64,000 nt of DNA from NCBI RefSeq assembly GCF_001750145.1, contig NZ_CP015732.1, positions 1,054,001-1,118,000 of the forward strand. Reading direction: 5' to 3'. Below, one piece after another: positions 34,823 to 43,524 of this stretch. This DNA is from Arthrobacter sp. U41. GTDB lineage: Bacteria; Actinomycetota; Actinomycetes; Actinomycetales; Micrococcaceae. The position numbers and the translations under genes are program-made. Each line of letters opens with the position of its first letter. The first letter of the stretch is position 1. The notes under the pieces were generated by a model. That model was given only the letters and a program-made list of their open reading frames with translations, ran no database searches and had not been told where the DNA came from.

Positions 34823-35803
34823 TCAGTAGGAAAGGGCACGGTCCAGTGCCTCGAGGATGCGGTCGATGTCCGGGAGGTAGTCTTCCTCCACCTTGGCCAC
34901 CGGGTAGGGCATGTGGAAGCCGCCGACGCGGATGACAGGCGCCTCGAGTGAGTGGAAGGCACGCTCACTGATCCGGGCCGCGATTTCGCCGCCGATTCCG
35001 CCGAAGGTCGGGGCCTCGTGGGCCACGATCAGCCGGCCCGTCTTCCTGACGGAGTCAGTCACGGTATCGAAGTCGATCGGCGAGATGGAACGCAGGTCGA
35101 TTACCTCAACGCTGCGGCCGTCCTCGGCGGCGGCGTTGGCGGCAGCCAGGGCCACCGGCACCAGCGGGCCGTAGACCACAACGGTGGCGTCCGTTCCGGC
35201 GCGGAGCACGTTTGCCTTGAACGGGTCGGCGGCAGTTCCGGGGGATTCCGTGTCGACCTCCCCCTTGAGCCAGTAGCGGCGCTTCGGTTCAAAGACGATC
35301 ACGGGGTCCTGGCAGTCGACGGCCTGCTGGATCATCCAGTAGGCGTCGTGCGGGTTGGACGGAGTGATGATGCGCAGGCCGGCTGTGTGGGCGAACAGCG
35401 CTTCGGGGGACTCCGAGTGGTGCTCGATCGAGCCGATGCCGCCGCCGTAGGGAATCCGGATGACGACCGGTACGGTCAGGTTGCCGTTGCTGCGGGCGTG
35501 CATTTTCGCCAGCTGGGTGGTGATCTGGTTGAAGCCCGGAAACACGAACCCGTCGAACTGGATTTCGCAGACGGGCAGGTATCCGCGCAGGGACAGCCCG
35601 ATCGCGGTGCCGATGATGCCGGACTCGGCAAGCGGGGTGTCCACGACGCGGTCCGCACCGAACTCGGCGATGAGGCCGTCGGTGACGCGGTACACGCCGC
35701 CCAGCGGACCGATGTCCTCGCCCATGAGCAGGGCCCGGGGGTGGTTGTTCAGCGTAGCGCGGAGACCTTCATTGAGGGCCCTGGCAATGGTCATGGTGGT
35801 CAT
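34823..35803 (-). CDS. 2-oxoacid dehydrogenase E1 component, beta subunit
   Basis: 326 residues. Family hallmarks: ALMGEDIGPLGGVYRVTDGL, RVVDTPLAESGIIGTAIGLS, YGGGIGSIEHHSESPEALF (the active-site His region) and VEVIDLRSISPIDFDTV. Forms the thiamine-diphosphate-dependent E1 heterotetramer with the alpha subunit, decarboxylating the 2-oxoacid. ATG overlaps the E1-alpha stop by one base (TGATG), so the subunits are made in step. Confidence 0.94.
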   Translation of the reverse strand: MTTMTIARALNEGLRATLNNHPRALLMGEDIGPLGGVYRVTDGLIAEFGADRVVDTPLAESGIIGTAIGLSLRGYLPVCEIQFDGFVFPGFNQITTQLAKMHARSNGNLTVPVVIRIPYGGGIGSIEHHSESPEALFAHTAGLRIITPSNPHDAYWMIQQAVDCQDPVIVFEPKRRYWLKGEVDTESPGTAADPFKANVLRAGTDATVVVYGPLVPVALAAANAAAEDGRSVEVIDLRSISPIDFDTVTDSVRKTGRLIVAHEAPTFGGIGGEIAARISERAFHSLEAPVIRVGGFHMPYPVAKVEEDYLPDIDRILEALDRALSY

Positions 35804-37068
35804 CAGTTGGCCGCACCTTCTGCCTGGGCTGTCCCTGCCTGGTCGGCGGACGGACCGTCGGCGAATCCTGCGCTGTATTCCTCGAACCAGGCCAGCTCCT
35901 CGGCCACCAGCGGGTGGGCCTCCACGTAGGTGTTGGCGAAGGCAGTCCGGATGTCCGGAGTTTCCAGATCATAGGTGGTCTTGCGGACATAGGCGGCGAG
36001 TTCATCGCCATCGGCCATGACCTGCTCGAAGAAGTCGTCGTCGGCCAGGCCCTCGGCGCGAAGGTATTTCTCCAGCCGCTCCAGCGGATCCTTGGCCCGC
36101 CACCGGCCCTCCTCTGCTGTCTCCCGGTACTTCGTGGGATCGTCGGCCGTGGTGTGCGCCCCGACGCGGTAGGTGAAGGCCTCGATCAGCACCGGGCCCT
36201 CCCCCTGGCGGGCACGTTCCAGCGCCCATTCGGTGACCGCATGGACAGCGATCACGTCGTTGCCGTCCACCCGGATGCCGGGGAATCCGTAGCCTTTGGC
36301 CCGGTCGGCGAGCGGGACGCGGGTCTGCACGGAGCTGGGCACCGAGATCGCCCAGTGGTTGTTCTGGCAGAAGAACACCACGGGAGCCTTGTAGGAAGAG
36401 GCGAACACCATGGACTCATGGACGTCCCCCTCGGAGCTTGCGCCATCGCCAAAGTAGACCATAACGGCGGCCTTGGGCTCCTCGGCCTGGCCCGCTGTTC
36501 CGTCCGCTATTGCGGCCGCAGCCGCGAATTTCTGGTCGCGCTGGATGCCCATTGCGTAGCCCACCGCATGCGGGGTCTGGGCTGCAAGGACCAGGGTGTA
36601 CAGGTGGAAGTTGGTGTCCTTGGGATTCCAGCCGCCGTTGGAGACGCCGCGGAACTGGCGCAGGAGCTCGGCAAGGTCAACGTTGCGGGTCAGTGCGACC
36701 CCGTGCTCGCGGTAGGTCGGAAAGATGTAGTCCTGCGGCTGGCTGGCCCGCCCGGAGCCGATCTGGGCAGCCTCCTGGCCGGTCAGCGGTACCCACAGCG
36801 CCAGCTGGCCCTGCCGCTGGAGCGCGGTCGCCTCCACGTCGAAGCGGCGGATCCTGGCCATGTCAGCATAGAAGCCGCGCAGTTTCTCCGGGTCGATCCG
36901 CCGGGCGTATTCCGAGAAGAAGGGGTCGGAGCCGAGGGTGCCGTCAGGAGCGAGGAGCTGCACCATCGGCTCGGCGGGATCGCCCAGGCGGGCTTCGGCT
37001 TCCGCCTCGAGCTGGTCCTCGATGTCGTTTCCGTCGAACTCGGTAGAGGGCAGATGTGTGGCGCCCAT
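35803..37068 (-). CDS. 2-oxoacid dehydrogenase E1 component, alpha subunit
   Basis: 421 residues with the thiamine-diphosphate signature GDGASSEGDVHESMVFASSY ending in the NNH of CQNNHWAIS, plus the phosphorylation-loop-like YRVGAHTTADDPTKYR, which in branched-chain E1-alpha is conserved. That favours branched-chain acyl-CoA synthesis (fatty-acid primers) over pyruvate, without proof. ATG 37068 follows an aaggag site; the frame is open further upstream to 37152 but that stretch holds a palindrome. First gene of the E1a-E1b-E2 operon, with hisC upstream on the same strand. Confidence 0.92.
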   Translation of the reverse strand: MGATHLPSTEFDGNDIEDQLEAEAEARLGDPAEPMVQLLAPDGTLGSDPFFSEYARRIDPEKLRGFYADMARIRRFDVEATALQRQGQLALWVPLTGQEAAQIGSGRASQPQDYIFPTYREHGVALTRNVDLAELLRQFRGVSNGGWNPKDTNFHLYTLVLAAQTPHAVGYAMGIQRDQKFAAAAAIADGTAGQAEEPKAAVMVYFGDGASSEGDVHESMVFASSYKAPVVFFCQNNHWAISVPSSVQTRVPLADRAKGYGFPGIRVDGNDVIAVHAVTEWALERARQGEGPVLIEAFTYRVGAHTTADDPTKYRETAEEGRWRAKDPLERLEKYLRAEGLADDDFFEQVMADGDELAAYVRKTTYDLETPDIRTAFANTYVEAHPLVAEELAWFEEYSAGFADGPSADQAGTAQAEGAAN

Positions 37069-37114
37069 ACCGTCTCCTTGCTTGACGCATCCGAATGCGC
37101 CGCAATCGCTGGGG

Positions 37115-37156
37115 ATATATGCCGGACCGGTAATACATTCCCGGTCCGGCATATAT
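37115..37156. promoter_or_regulatory. Palindrome upstream of the E1-alpha gene
   Basis: Perfect 16-base arms (37115-37130 and 37141-37156, atatatgccggaccgg and complement) around a 10-base centre, 47 bases before the E1-alpha start and 61 bases past hisC. There is no U-run on the minus strand, so an operator is at least as likely as a hisC terminator. Confidence 0.65.
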
Positions 37157-37216
37157 TTTGGCTTACTCGACCTTACTTTATCCGCAGCAGGCCGGCCGCG
37201 GCGGTCATGTTAAGCG

Positions 37217-38335
37217 CTAGGAACGCCGCGGCGGTTTTGTATAGATCGCACAGACTTCCAGGAAGCGGGTGTTCGCCTCGGTTTCGCCGATGCTGACCCG
37301 GACACCCTCGTCGGCGAAGGCCCGCACGGAGAGCGCCCGTTCCCCCGCAAGGGCGGCGAATTCCGCGCTGTCGGCACCCAGGTTGAGCCACACGAAGTTG
37401 CCCTGGGCCTCCGGCACGAACCAGCCGAGGTCCCGCAGTCCGGCGGTGACCCGGTCGCGTTCGTCCACGAGGCTTTGTACCCTTTCTACAACCTCGCCGA
37501 AGTGCTCCAGCGAGGTCACCGCGGCGGTTTCGGCGATCTGGGAGACCGCGAAGGGGGTGGCCGTGACTCGCAGGTGCTGCGTGAGCTCGGGGTGGGACAC
37601 GCTGTAGCCGACCCGCAGCCCGGCAAGGCCGTGGGCCTTGGAGAACGTCCGCAGCACCACCACATTGGAGTACTTCCGGTACATGTCGATGCCGTCCACG
37701 GCGTGTTCGTCGCGGACGAACTCCTGGTAGGCCTCATCGATGACCACAACAACGTCGGAGGGAACCTGCTTGATGAAGCGCTCGGTTTCCTCGGCGGTGA
37801 GGATCGGGCCGGTGGGGTTGTTCGGGGTGCACAGCAGGATCATCCGGGTGCGGGCCGTGACGGCTTCGGCCATGGCACCCAGATCGTGGCGGCCGTCGCC
37901 GGTCAGCGGAACCCGGACGCTCTCGGCGCCGGCCACGCCGACGCAGATCGGGTACGCCTCGAAGGAGCGCCAGGCGTAGATGACTTCGTCGGGTTTGCCG
38001 TCGTCGTTCTGCCCGGCGAACGTGGCGAGCAACTGGTTCAAAGCCCCGAGGCTGCCGGCGCCGGTGACGATGTCCTCGGCGGGTACGTCCAGGAATCCCG
38101 CGAGCGCGGCGCGGAGCTTGCTGCTCAGCGGATCCGGGTAGCGGTTGAAGTCGTTCTGCGCCGCGATGGCCTGCTGCACTGCAGGGATCGGGGGGAGCGG
38201 GTTTTCGTTGGAGGAAAGCTTGTAGCTGACCAGGCCCTCAACGGGGACGGGCGGTTTGCCGGCCGCGTAGCGGGGAAGGAGGTCTACCACCGGGCGGGGC
38301 CGGACGCCCCCGGCCGGGTTCTCTGATGAAGTCAT
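37217..38335 (-). CDS. hisC: Histidinol-phosphate aminotransferase
   Basis: PLP enzyme of histidine synthesis that may also act on aromatic amino acids. 372 residues. LSSNENPLPPIPAVQQAI at the start, NNPTGPILTAEETERF, and the PLP lysine in RTFSKAHGLAGLRVGY are diagnostic of the HisC/aromatic aminotransferase group. ATG 38335 (MTSSENP) is preferred over an open frame to 38542. It is not in a his operon here and lies upstream of the 2-oxoacid dehydrogenase genes, so an aromatic-acid role cannot be excluded. Confidence 0.88.
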   Translation of the reverse strand: MTSSENPAGGVRPRPVVDLLPRYAAGKPPVPVEGLVSYKLSSNENPLPPIPAVQQAIAAQNDFNRYPDPLSSKLRAALAGFLDVPAEDIVTGAGSLGALNQLLATFAGQNDDGKPDEVIYAWRSFEAYPICVGVAGAESVRVPLTGDGRHDLGAMAEAVTARTRMILLCTPNNPTGPILTAEETERFIKQVPSDVVVVIDEAYQEFVRDEHAVDGIDMYRKYSNVVVLRTFSKAHGLAGLRVGYSVSHPELTQHLRVTATPFAVSQIAETAAVTSLEHFGEVVERVQSLVDERDRVTAGLRDLGWFVPEAQGNFVWLNLGADSAEFAALAGERALSVRAFADEGVRVSIGETEANTRFLEVCAIYTKPPRRS

Positions 38336-38360
38336 GCCAACCAGCCTACTTCGGGTCCCA

Positions 38361-38383
38361 GCCGGAACAGTATGCCGGAACAG
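38361..38383. repeat. Direct repeat upstream of hisC
   Basis: gccggaacag twice, at 38361-38370 and 38374-38383, separated by tat. It lies 26 bases before the hisC start, in its promoter region, and could be a tandem binding site. Confidence 0.4.
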
Positions 38384-38432
38384 GGGGATATGGTCCCTGC
38401 CGGTGCCCCCGGGCGTATGACAGCATGGCCCC

Positions 38433-38819
38433 ATGCGCTCCTTCATCGTTCGAGTCATCATCAACGGGCTGGCCCTGGCCATCGCCTGCTGGATCCTCAC
38501 GGGCCTGGATATTTCCACCCCAGGCAACGACACGGCCAGCACTATCTTGGGCTACCTCTTCATCGGCGTGATCTTCGGCCTCGTCAACGCCTTCGTCAAG
38601 CCCGTCGTCAGCGTGCTCTCGCTGCCGATCACCATCCTCACCCTCGGGCTTTTCACGGTGGTGATCAACGCGGCCATGCTCTACCTGACGTCCTGGATCA
38701 GCAGCTACACCACCGTGCACTTCACCATCGACAGCTTCTTCTGGACCGCGGTGCTCGCGGCCCTCATTATCAGCGTGGTCTCCCTCGTGGCCAGTTCGCT
38801 GCCCGCGCTCGATCGTTAG
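38433..38819 (+). CDS. Phage holin family protein (four-helix membrane protein, DUF1469-like group)
   Basis: 128 residues with four hydrophobic helices. The core FGLVNAFVKPVVSVLSLPIT followed by LTLGLFTVVINAAMLYLTSW is the signature of the phage-holin-IV-like chromosomal family. Despite the name it is a common bacterial membrane protein of unknown role, and nothing phage-like is nearby. Its last 50 bases overlap the tail of the convergent hydrolase gene. Confidence 0.85.
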   Translation: MRSFIVRVIINGLALAIACWILTGLDISTPGNDTASTILGYLFIGVIFGLVNAFVKPVVSVLSLPITILTLGLFTVVINAAMLYLTSWISSYTTVHFTIDSFFWTAVLAALIISVVSLVASSLPALDR

Positions 38820-40287
38820 GAGCCAGGCCGAGGGCTGCGCGCTCCGCGGGGCCGGATGGTCCTGCGGGCTTTCCTCCTGTCCCGGACCGTGGCCCGGGCG
38901 CCAGGGGCACGCCCGGGCGCGACGGCATCGCTTCACGCCGCAGGGAGAATCGGGTCACCGTGGCGGTTCCGCCCGCGCCGACCACGGCAGCGAGCGCAGC
39001 GGTCGAGAACTGGAGTGAGGGATCCGGGCTGGCCGCCACGACCCGGGCGCCGTCGGCATAGCGGCCCATGCCGTGGCCTGGGCCCATGCCGGGCTCCAGC
39101 CATTCGTGTCCGGGGATGGGACCGGCCAAGGTGACGGTCACGCGGTTCTTTGTGTCCGGGTTGGGGAGTCCGTCCGCCCCGGGCACCCAGTCCTGCTCAT
39201 GCTCCAGGTGCAGGGTGCTGGTGCCGGCCGCCGTCTCGATCCCGCCGACCGGGGAACCCGCTGTGAGTACAAACTTGAGGTCGTATTCGGCCAGGAACGC
39301 CTTATCCTGGCCGAGGTTCATGGCATGGATGCCGCCCTGGCTGTAGCCGACGGCGGCCACCTGGTCGCCCGCCGCAGCGCCGGCCTCCGCCAGGGCTTTG
39401 CGGATGGCCGTGGCGGTCTCGGCCGAGTCGTAGCCCAGGCCCTCCGCGATGCCGCCGGCATCGAACGGATTGGTGCCCTGCGGCAGTCCGTCCAGCTGCG
39501 TTCCGGGGATGACCACCACCCAGGCGCGGCTGCCGCGATCCCCCAGCTCAACGACCTCGATCTCCCCGCTGTTCCGTCCGACCGCCTCGGCCCGCAGCAG
39601 CAACCCGGCCGGTGAGAGGTCAACTTCCTGCGTCCGGGTTTCCCTCCCGGTGATCCGGACGGGCCGGGGCCGAAGGAACTCCAGGCCCTGTGCGGCCGTC
39701 AACCCGCGGATGATGGAGCGGACACCTGCCGCGCTGCCGGCGGTCTCCCCTGCCGCGGCAAGGCCCGCGGCCAGGCCGGTAGGCAGGCCGAGAAGCAGGC
39801 CCAGCCTCGCCGGCACCTGGGAGATCTCGTCCTCCACAGTGTCGCGCAGGGTGATGGGAGGCAGGCCGAACATTTTCCACAGGGGCCCGTACCCGGGACC
39901 GGTCCGGGCGATCCGCAGGAGCAGGGCGCTGCGGCTTTCGGCGGCCTCGTACTCCCGGTGGCTCGCGCGGACCTCGCTGCAGAGACGGTCCAGCTGCATC
40001 CGTACCCGGCCCAGGGCCCGGGTACCCTCGCCGACTGCGGTGATCGCATGGCTGCCGCTCGTGTACGAGTCGGACTGGTACGCGAACAGGGCACGACGCA
40101 CCCCGTCAGCCTCTGCCTCCACGGCTGCCAGCTCCCGGATCATCCCGTCAAGGGCCGAGGCTCCGGCCAGCAATTCCTCGAACTGGAAGCTGAGCCCGCC
40201 CACTCCCCCGCGGATCCGGAGCGTCCCGTCCGCCGGGGCGGAGGGGACCGGTGCTCCCCCTGAGCCGGCCGGCGAGGTTTCTGCCAT
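38770..40287 (-). CDS. Serine hydrolase (alpha/beta, lipase-like) with an N-terminal helical domain
   Basis: 505 residues. Residues 25-150 form long helices (EELLAGASALDGMIRELAAV, VRMQLDRLCSEVRASHREYE) like an ESX/WXG100 substrate domain; residues 230-420 are an alpha/beta hydrolase with VVVIPGTQLDG, the nucleophile elbow GYSQGG and a likely aspartate near LHLEHEQDWVPGADGL. No signal peptide is visible. Its ATG overlaps the stop of the WXG-like gene by one base. The C-terminal 16 residues overlap the convergent holin-like gene. Substrate unknown; secretion by a type VII system is possible but no system genes lie here. Confidence 0.75.
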   Translation of the reverse strand: MAETSPAGSGGAPVPSAPADGTLRIRGGVGGLSFQFEELLAGASALDGMIRELAAVEAEADGVRRALFAYQSDSYTSGSHAITAVGEGTRALGRVRMQLDRLCSEVRASHREYEAAESRSALLLRIARTGPGYGPLWKMFGLPPITLRDTVEDEISQVPARLGLLLGLPTGLAAGLAAAGETAGSAAGVRSIIRGLTAAQGLEFLRPRPVRITGRETRTQEVDLSPAGLLLRAEAVGRNSGEIEVVELGDRGSRAWVVVIPGTQLDGLPQGTNPFDAGGIAEGLGYDSAETATAIRKALAEAGAAAGDQVAAVGYSQGGIHAMNLGQDKAFLAEYDLKFVLTAGSPVGGIETAAGTSTLHLEHEQDWVPGADGLPNPDTKNRVTVTLAGPIPGHEWLEPGMGPGHGMGRYADGARVVAASPDPSLQFSTAALAAVVGAGGTATVTRFSLRREAMPSRPGVPLAPGPRSGTGGKPAGPSGPAERAALGLAPNDRARAANWPRGRPR

Positions 40288-40658
40288 CAGTAACCCGGCC
40301 GTCCCGGGGACAGCGCCACATTCCGGGCATGCCCGAGCACCGCGGCAACGGCGTCCTCCAGGGCCGCCCGGCTGCGGCTCAGGGCCGCGGCCTGGAGGGA
40401 CAGCGACGTCCGGTAGGCCCGGCCGGCCGGGGACTGCCAGCCCTGCAGTTCCACCCGGACGACTTGGGCGAGCACGGCGTCGGCGCGGTCTGCGCAGGCG
40501 GCCACGCGGGCGGCAAGCTGCTGGACCTCATGGCCGCGCGATGCGCACGCCGCGGCATCCCAGGCCCCCAACCTGCCCGCGGACACACTGTCGCCGGCGC
40601 TGTTGCCGGCGAAGTTGCTTGGGTCGTTGCTGCGCGGGCGGGTTGTTCCGGTGCTCAT
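40287..40658 (-). CDS. WXG100-like small helical protein
   Basis: 123 residues, two long helices around a central turn (VELQGWQSPAGRAYRTSLSL), with the tryptophan at the helix hairpin as in WXG100/ESX proteins, although the third motif residue is Ser, not Gly. Upstream is a low-complexity N-terminus. It is translationally coupled (TGATG) to the serine hydrolase, implying the two products act as a pair. No ESX ATPase is adjacent, so a type VII link is inference. Confidence 0.6.
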   Translation of the reverse strand: MSTGTTRPRSNDPSNFAGNSAGDSVSAGRLGAWDAAACASRGHEVQQLAARVAACADRADAVLAQVVRVELQGWQSPAGRAYRTSLSLQAAALSRSRAALEDAVAAVLGHARNVALSPGRPGY

Positions 40659-40808
40659 AATACCGACGCTAGGGATCCCGGTCCGCGAGCTGAAGCTGCC
40701 CGGTAAGCCATGTGGACAACTGCCGGCAGAACCGGGGGCGGTCCCGGCCGGAAGTCACATGGATCAGCGTGCTTAAGGCCCGGCGGGACTTCGTGAAAGA
40801 ATCGGGGC

Positions 40809-42251
40809 ATGCCTGAAACTGCCGCCACAGCCGATACCCGCACGCCGTCCGGACGCCTGGCCCTCGCCGCGTCCTCACACCAGATCGCGCTCGGCCCGTT
40901 GGACGGCCGGTACCAGTCCGCCGTCGCGCCGCTGGTCGACTACCTTTCCGAGGCCGCCCTCAACCGCGACCGGGTCGCCGTCGAGGTGGAATGGCTCATC
41001 CACCTGACCGGCAACAACGTGCTGCCAGGCGCCGGGGCGCTGACCGCGGAGCAGCAGGAGAAGCTGCGCGCCATCGTCACCGAATTCGACGCCGACTCCG
41101 TACGCGAACTCGCGGACATCGAGGCCGTCACGGTCCACGACGTCAAAGCCGTCGAATACTACATCGGCCGCCGCCTGCCGGGCATCGGAATCGAACACCT
41201 GACCGCCATGGTGCACTTCGGCTGCACCTCCGAGGACATCAACAACCTCTCCTACGCCCTTGGCATCAAGGGCGCCGTGGAGGACGTCTGGTTGCCGGCC
41301 GCCCGCGACCTGGTCGCACAGATCAGCGCCATGGCCGAGGCCAACCGGGCCGTGCCGATGCTGTCACGCACCCACGGCCAGCCCGCCACCCCGACCACGC
41401 TCGGCAAGGAACTGGCCGTCATCGCCCACCGGCTGACCCGCCAGCTGGACCGGATCGCCCGGACCGAGTACCTCGGCAAGATCAACGGCGCGACCGGCAC
41501 CTACGCGGCCCACGTGGCCTCCGTCCCCGGCGCCGACTGGCAGCAGGTCGCCAGGAGCTTCGTCGAAGGTTTGGGCCTGAGCTGGAACCCGCTGACCACC
41601 CAGATCGAAAGCCACGACTGGCAGGCGGAGCTGTACGCCGACGTCGCACGGTTCAACCGGATCCTGCACAACGTCTGCACCGACATCTGGAGCTACATCT
41701 CGATCGGCTACTTCGTGCAGATCCCGGTCGCGGGCGCCACCGGCTCCTCCACCATGCCGCACAAGGTCAACCCGATCCGCTTCGAGAACGCCGAGGCCAA
41801 CCTGGAGATCTCCTCCGGGCTGCTCGATGTCCTGGGCTCCACCCTGGTCACCTCCCGCTGGCAGCGCGACCTCACCGATTCCTCCTCGCAGCGCAACATC
41901 GGGGTGGCCTTCGGCCACTCGCTGCTCGCCATCTCGAACGTGGTCAAGGGCCTGGACCGCCTGAAGGTCGCGGAGGACGTGCTCGCCGCGGACCTCGACA
42001 CCAACTGGGAGGTCCTTGGCGAGGCCATCCAGATGGTCATGCGCGCCGAGGCCATCGCCGGTGTCGAAGGCATGGAAAACCCGTACGAGCGGCTCAAGGA
42101 CCTGACCCGCGGGCAGCGCGTTGACGCGGCCAGGATGCAGGAGTTCGTCCAGAGCCTGGGCCTGTCCGCGGACGCCGAAGTGCGGCTGCTGGCACTCACC
42201 CCCGGCAAGTACACCGGCATTGCGGACAAGCTGGTCGACCACCTCGCATGA
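40809..42251 (+). CDS. purB: Adenylosuccinate lyase
   Basis: Removes fumarate from SAICAR and from adenylosuccinate in purine synthesis. 480 residues. The fumarase-superfamily signature GSSTMPHKVNPIRFENAEAN lies near residue 310, with LSRTHGQPATPTTLGKELAV and FGCTSEDINNLSYAL earlier. The long version with an N-terminal extension resembles the E. coli-type enzyme. ATG 40809 (MPETAATAD) lacks a strong ribosome binding site. The next gene overlaps its end by four bases. Confidence 0.97.
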   Translation: MPETAATADTRTPSGRLALAASSHQIALGPLDGRYQSAVAPLVDYLSEAALNRDRVAVEVEWLIHLTGNNVLPGAGALTAEQQEKLRAIVTEFDADSVRELADIEAVTVHDVKAVEYYIGRRLPGIGIEHLTAMVHFGCTSEDINNLSYALGIKGAVEDVWLPAARDLVAQISAMAEANRAVPMLSRTHGQPATPTTLGKELAVIAHRLTRQLDRIARTEYLGKINGATGTYAAHVASVPGADWQQVARSFVEGLGLSWNPLTTQIESHDWQAELYADVARFNRILHNVCTDIWSYISIGYFVQIPVAGATGSSTMPHKVNPIRFENAEANLEISSGLLDVLGSTLVTSRWQRDLTDSSSQRNIGVAFGHSLLAISNVVKGLDRLKVAEDVLAADLDTNWEVLGEAIQMVMRAEAIAGVEGMENPYERLKDLTRGQRVDAARMQEFVQSLGLSADAEVRLLALTPGKYTGIADKLVDHLA

Positions 42252-42916
42252 GGCTCCTGCTCATCCGCCACGGCCAGACGCCCGGGAACGTCCTGGGCCA
42301 GCTGGACACCGCCCACCCCGGCCCGGGGCTGACCGAACTCGGGGAGCGGCAGGCCGCCGCCCTGGCGCGGTCGCTGGCCAATGAGCCAATCGACCTCCTC
42401 TACGCCTCCACACTGATCCGCACCCAGATCACGGCCAGGCCGCTCGCGACCCTGCGCAGCCTCGAAATCCAGGTGCTGGAGGGGCTGCGGGAGATCGAAG
42501 CCGGGTCGCTGGAGAAGCTCACCGACAAGGAATCGCACCTGCGCTACTTCGGGACCGTAATGGGCTGGGCAGCCGGGGAACTGCACCGCAGGATGCCGGC
42601 CGGACCCAGCGGCCACAACTTCTTCGAGCGCTACGACGCGTCGATCACGGGGATCGCCGCGTCCGCTGCAGCCGTCAACGCCGGGACGGTGGCCGTGGTC
42701 AGCCACGGCGCCGCTATCCGCGTCTGGGCGGGCCTTCGGGCCGGGAATGTGGAGGCAGGCTTCGCAGCCCGCCATGTCCTCGCCAACACCGGGATCGTGG
42801 CGCTGGAGGGGGACCCCGACGCCGGCTGGCGGCTCATCCACTGGGACGACAGTCCCGTGGGCGGCCTGGCGCTGGTGGATCCGACCGCGGAGGACCCGGC
42901 CGGCCGCACCCTCTAG
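42248..42916 (+). CDS. Histidine phosphatase family protein
   Basis: 222 residues with the phosphohistidine motif LLIRHGQTPGN (His8), the second catalytic region VVSHGAAIRVWAGL, and ASTLIRTQITARPL between them, as in phosphoglycerate-mutase-like phosphatases. The ATG overlaps the purB stop (ATGA), so the two are translationally coupled. Its substrate is unknown; a nucleotide or sugar phosphate linked to purine synthesis is a guess from context. Confidence 0.9.
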   Translation: MRLLLIRHGQTPGNVLGQLDTAHPGPGLTELGERQAAALARSLANEPIDLLYASTLIRTQITARPLATLRSLEIQVLEGLREIEAGSLEKLTDKESHLRYFGTVMGWAAGELHRRMPAGPSGHNFFERYDASITGIAASAAAVNAGTVAVVSHGAAIRVWAGLRAGNVEAGFAARHVLANTGIVALEGDPDAGWRLIHWDDSPVGGLALVDPTAEDPAGRTL

Positions 42917-43008
42917 GAATTCTCCGAACCCTAACGCGCAGGAAACACGGCCGAAACCGGCGCTGCCTAGCGTTGATCTGCATAACCCTTCGGCGAAGCG
43001 AGGCAGCC

Positions 43009-43512
43009 ATGCAGACCAATCCGCGGCTCAACATCCGGCAGGTCACCTGGGCCAACCCGGTGGGCGCGGATCTCCGCGCAGCCCAGCAGGCCGAACTCGA
43101 CGCCCGTTTCGGCACGAACGACCACGAACCCGGGCCGGCGCCGTCGGAGGCTGACACGGCCGTTTTCCTCGTCGCCCACGACAAGGCTTCCGGGCAGCCC
43201 GTCGGCTGCGGCGGCCTGCGGATCCTCGACGCGCGGACTGCTGAAATCAAGCGGCTCTACGTGCTCCCGTACACCCGCGGCTCCGGGGTCGCCAGCTCCA
43301 TCCTCGCGGCCCTGGAGGCGCATGCCCATTCCCTTGGCATCACTTCGATCACGGCGGAGGCCGGTTCGGTGCAGACTGATGGCCGGCAGTTCTACGAGAA
43401 CTCCGGTTTTGTCCCGGTGCCGAACTTCGGGCCGTACGTCGGGGTCGAGCACTCCTACTGCTACGCCAAGGCCATCGACTCGCACAGCGCGGCACACACG
43501 GCCATGGCCTAG
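43009..43512 (+). CDS. GNAT family N-acetyltransferase
   Basis: 167 residues with the acetyl-CoA motif YVLPYTRGSGVASSILAALE and the later ENSGFVPVPNFG. ATG 43009 (MQTNPRLN) is preferred; the frame is open from 42973. Acceptor unknown. Convergent with the flavin monooxygenase, whose stop is 12 bases away. Confidence 0.85.
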   Translation: MQTNPRLNIRQVTWANPVGADLRAAQQAELDARFGTNDHEPGPAPSEADTAVFLVAHDKASGQPVGCGGLRILDARTAEIKRLYVLPYTRGSGVASSILAALEAHAHSLGITSITAEAGSVQTDGRQFYENSGFVPVPNFGPYVGVEHSYCYAKAIDSHSAAHTAMA

Positions 43513-43524
43513 TCCGGCGTTCGG

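Noticed and set aside
33230..37068. Naming the complex pyruvate dehydrogenase or branched-chain dehydrogenase
   Set aside because: E1 and E2 sequences of these complexes overlap by eye; the E1 loop favours branched-chain substrates but does not prove it.
38433..38819. Holin gene as evidence of a prophage
   Set aside because: The protein belongs to a chromosomal family that merely shares the name; no other phage gene is nearby.
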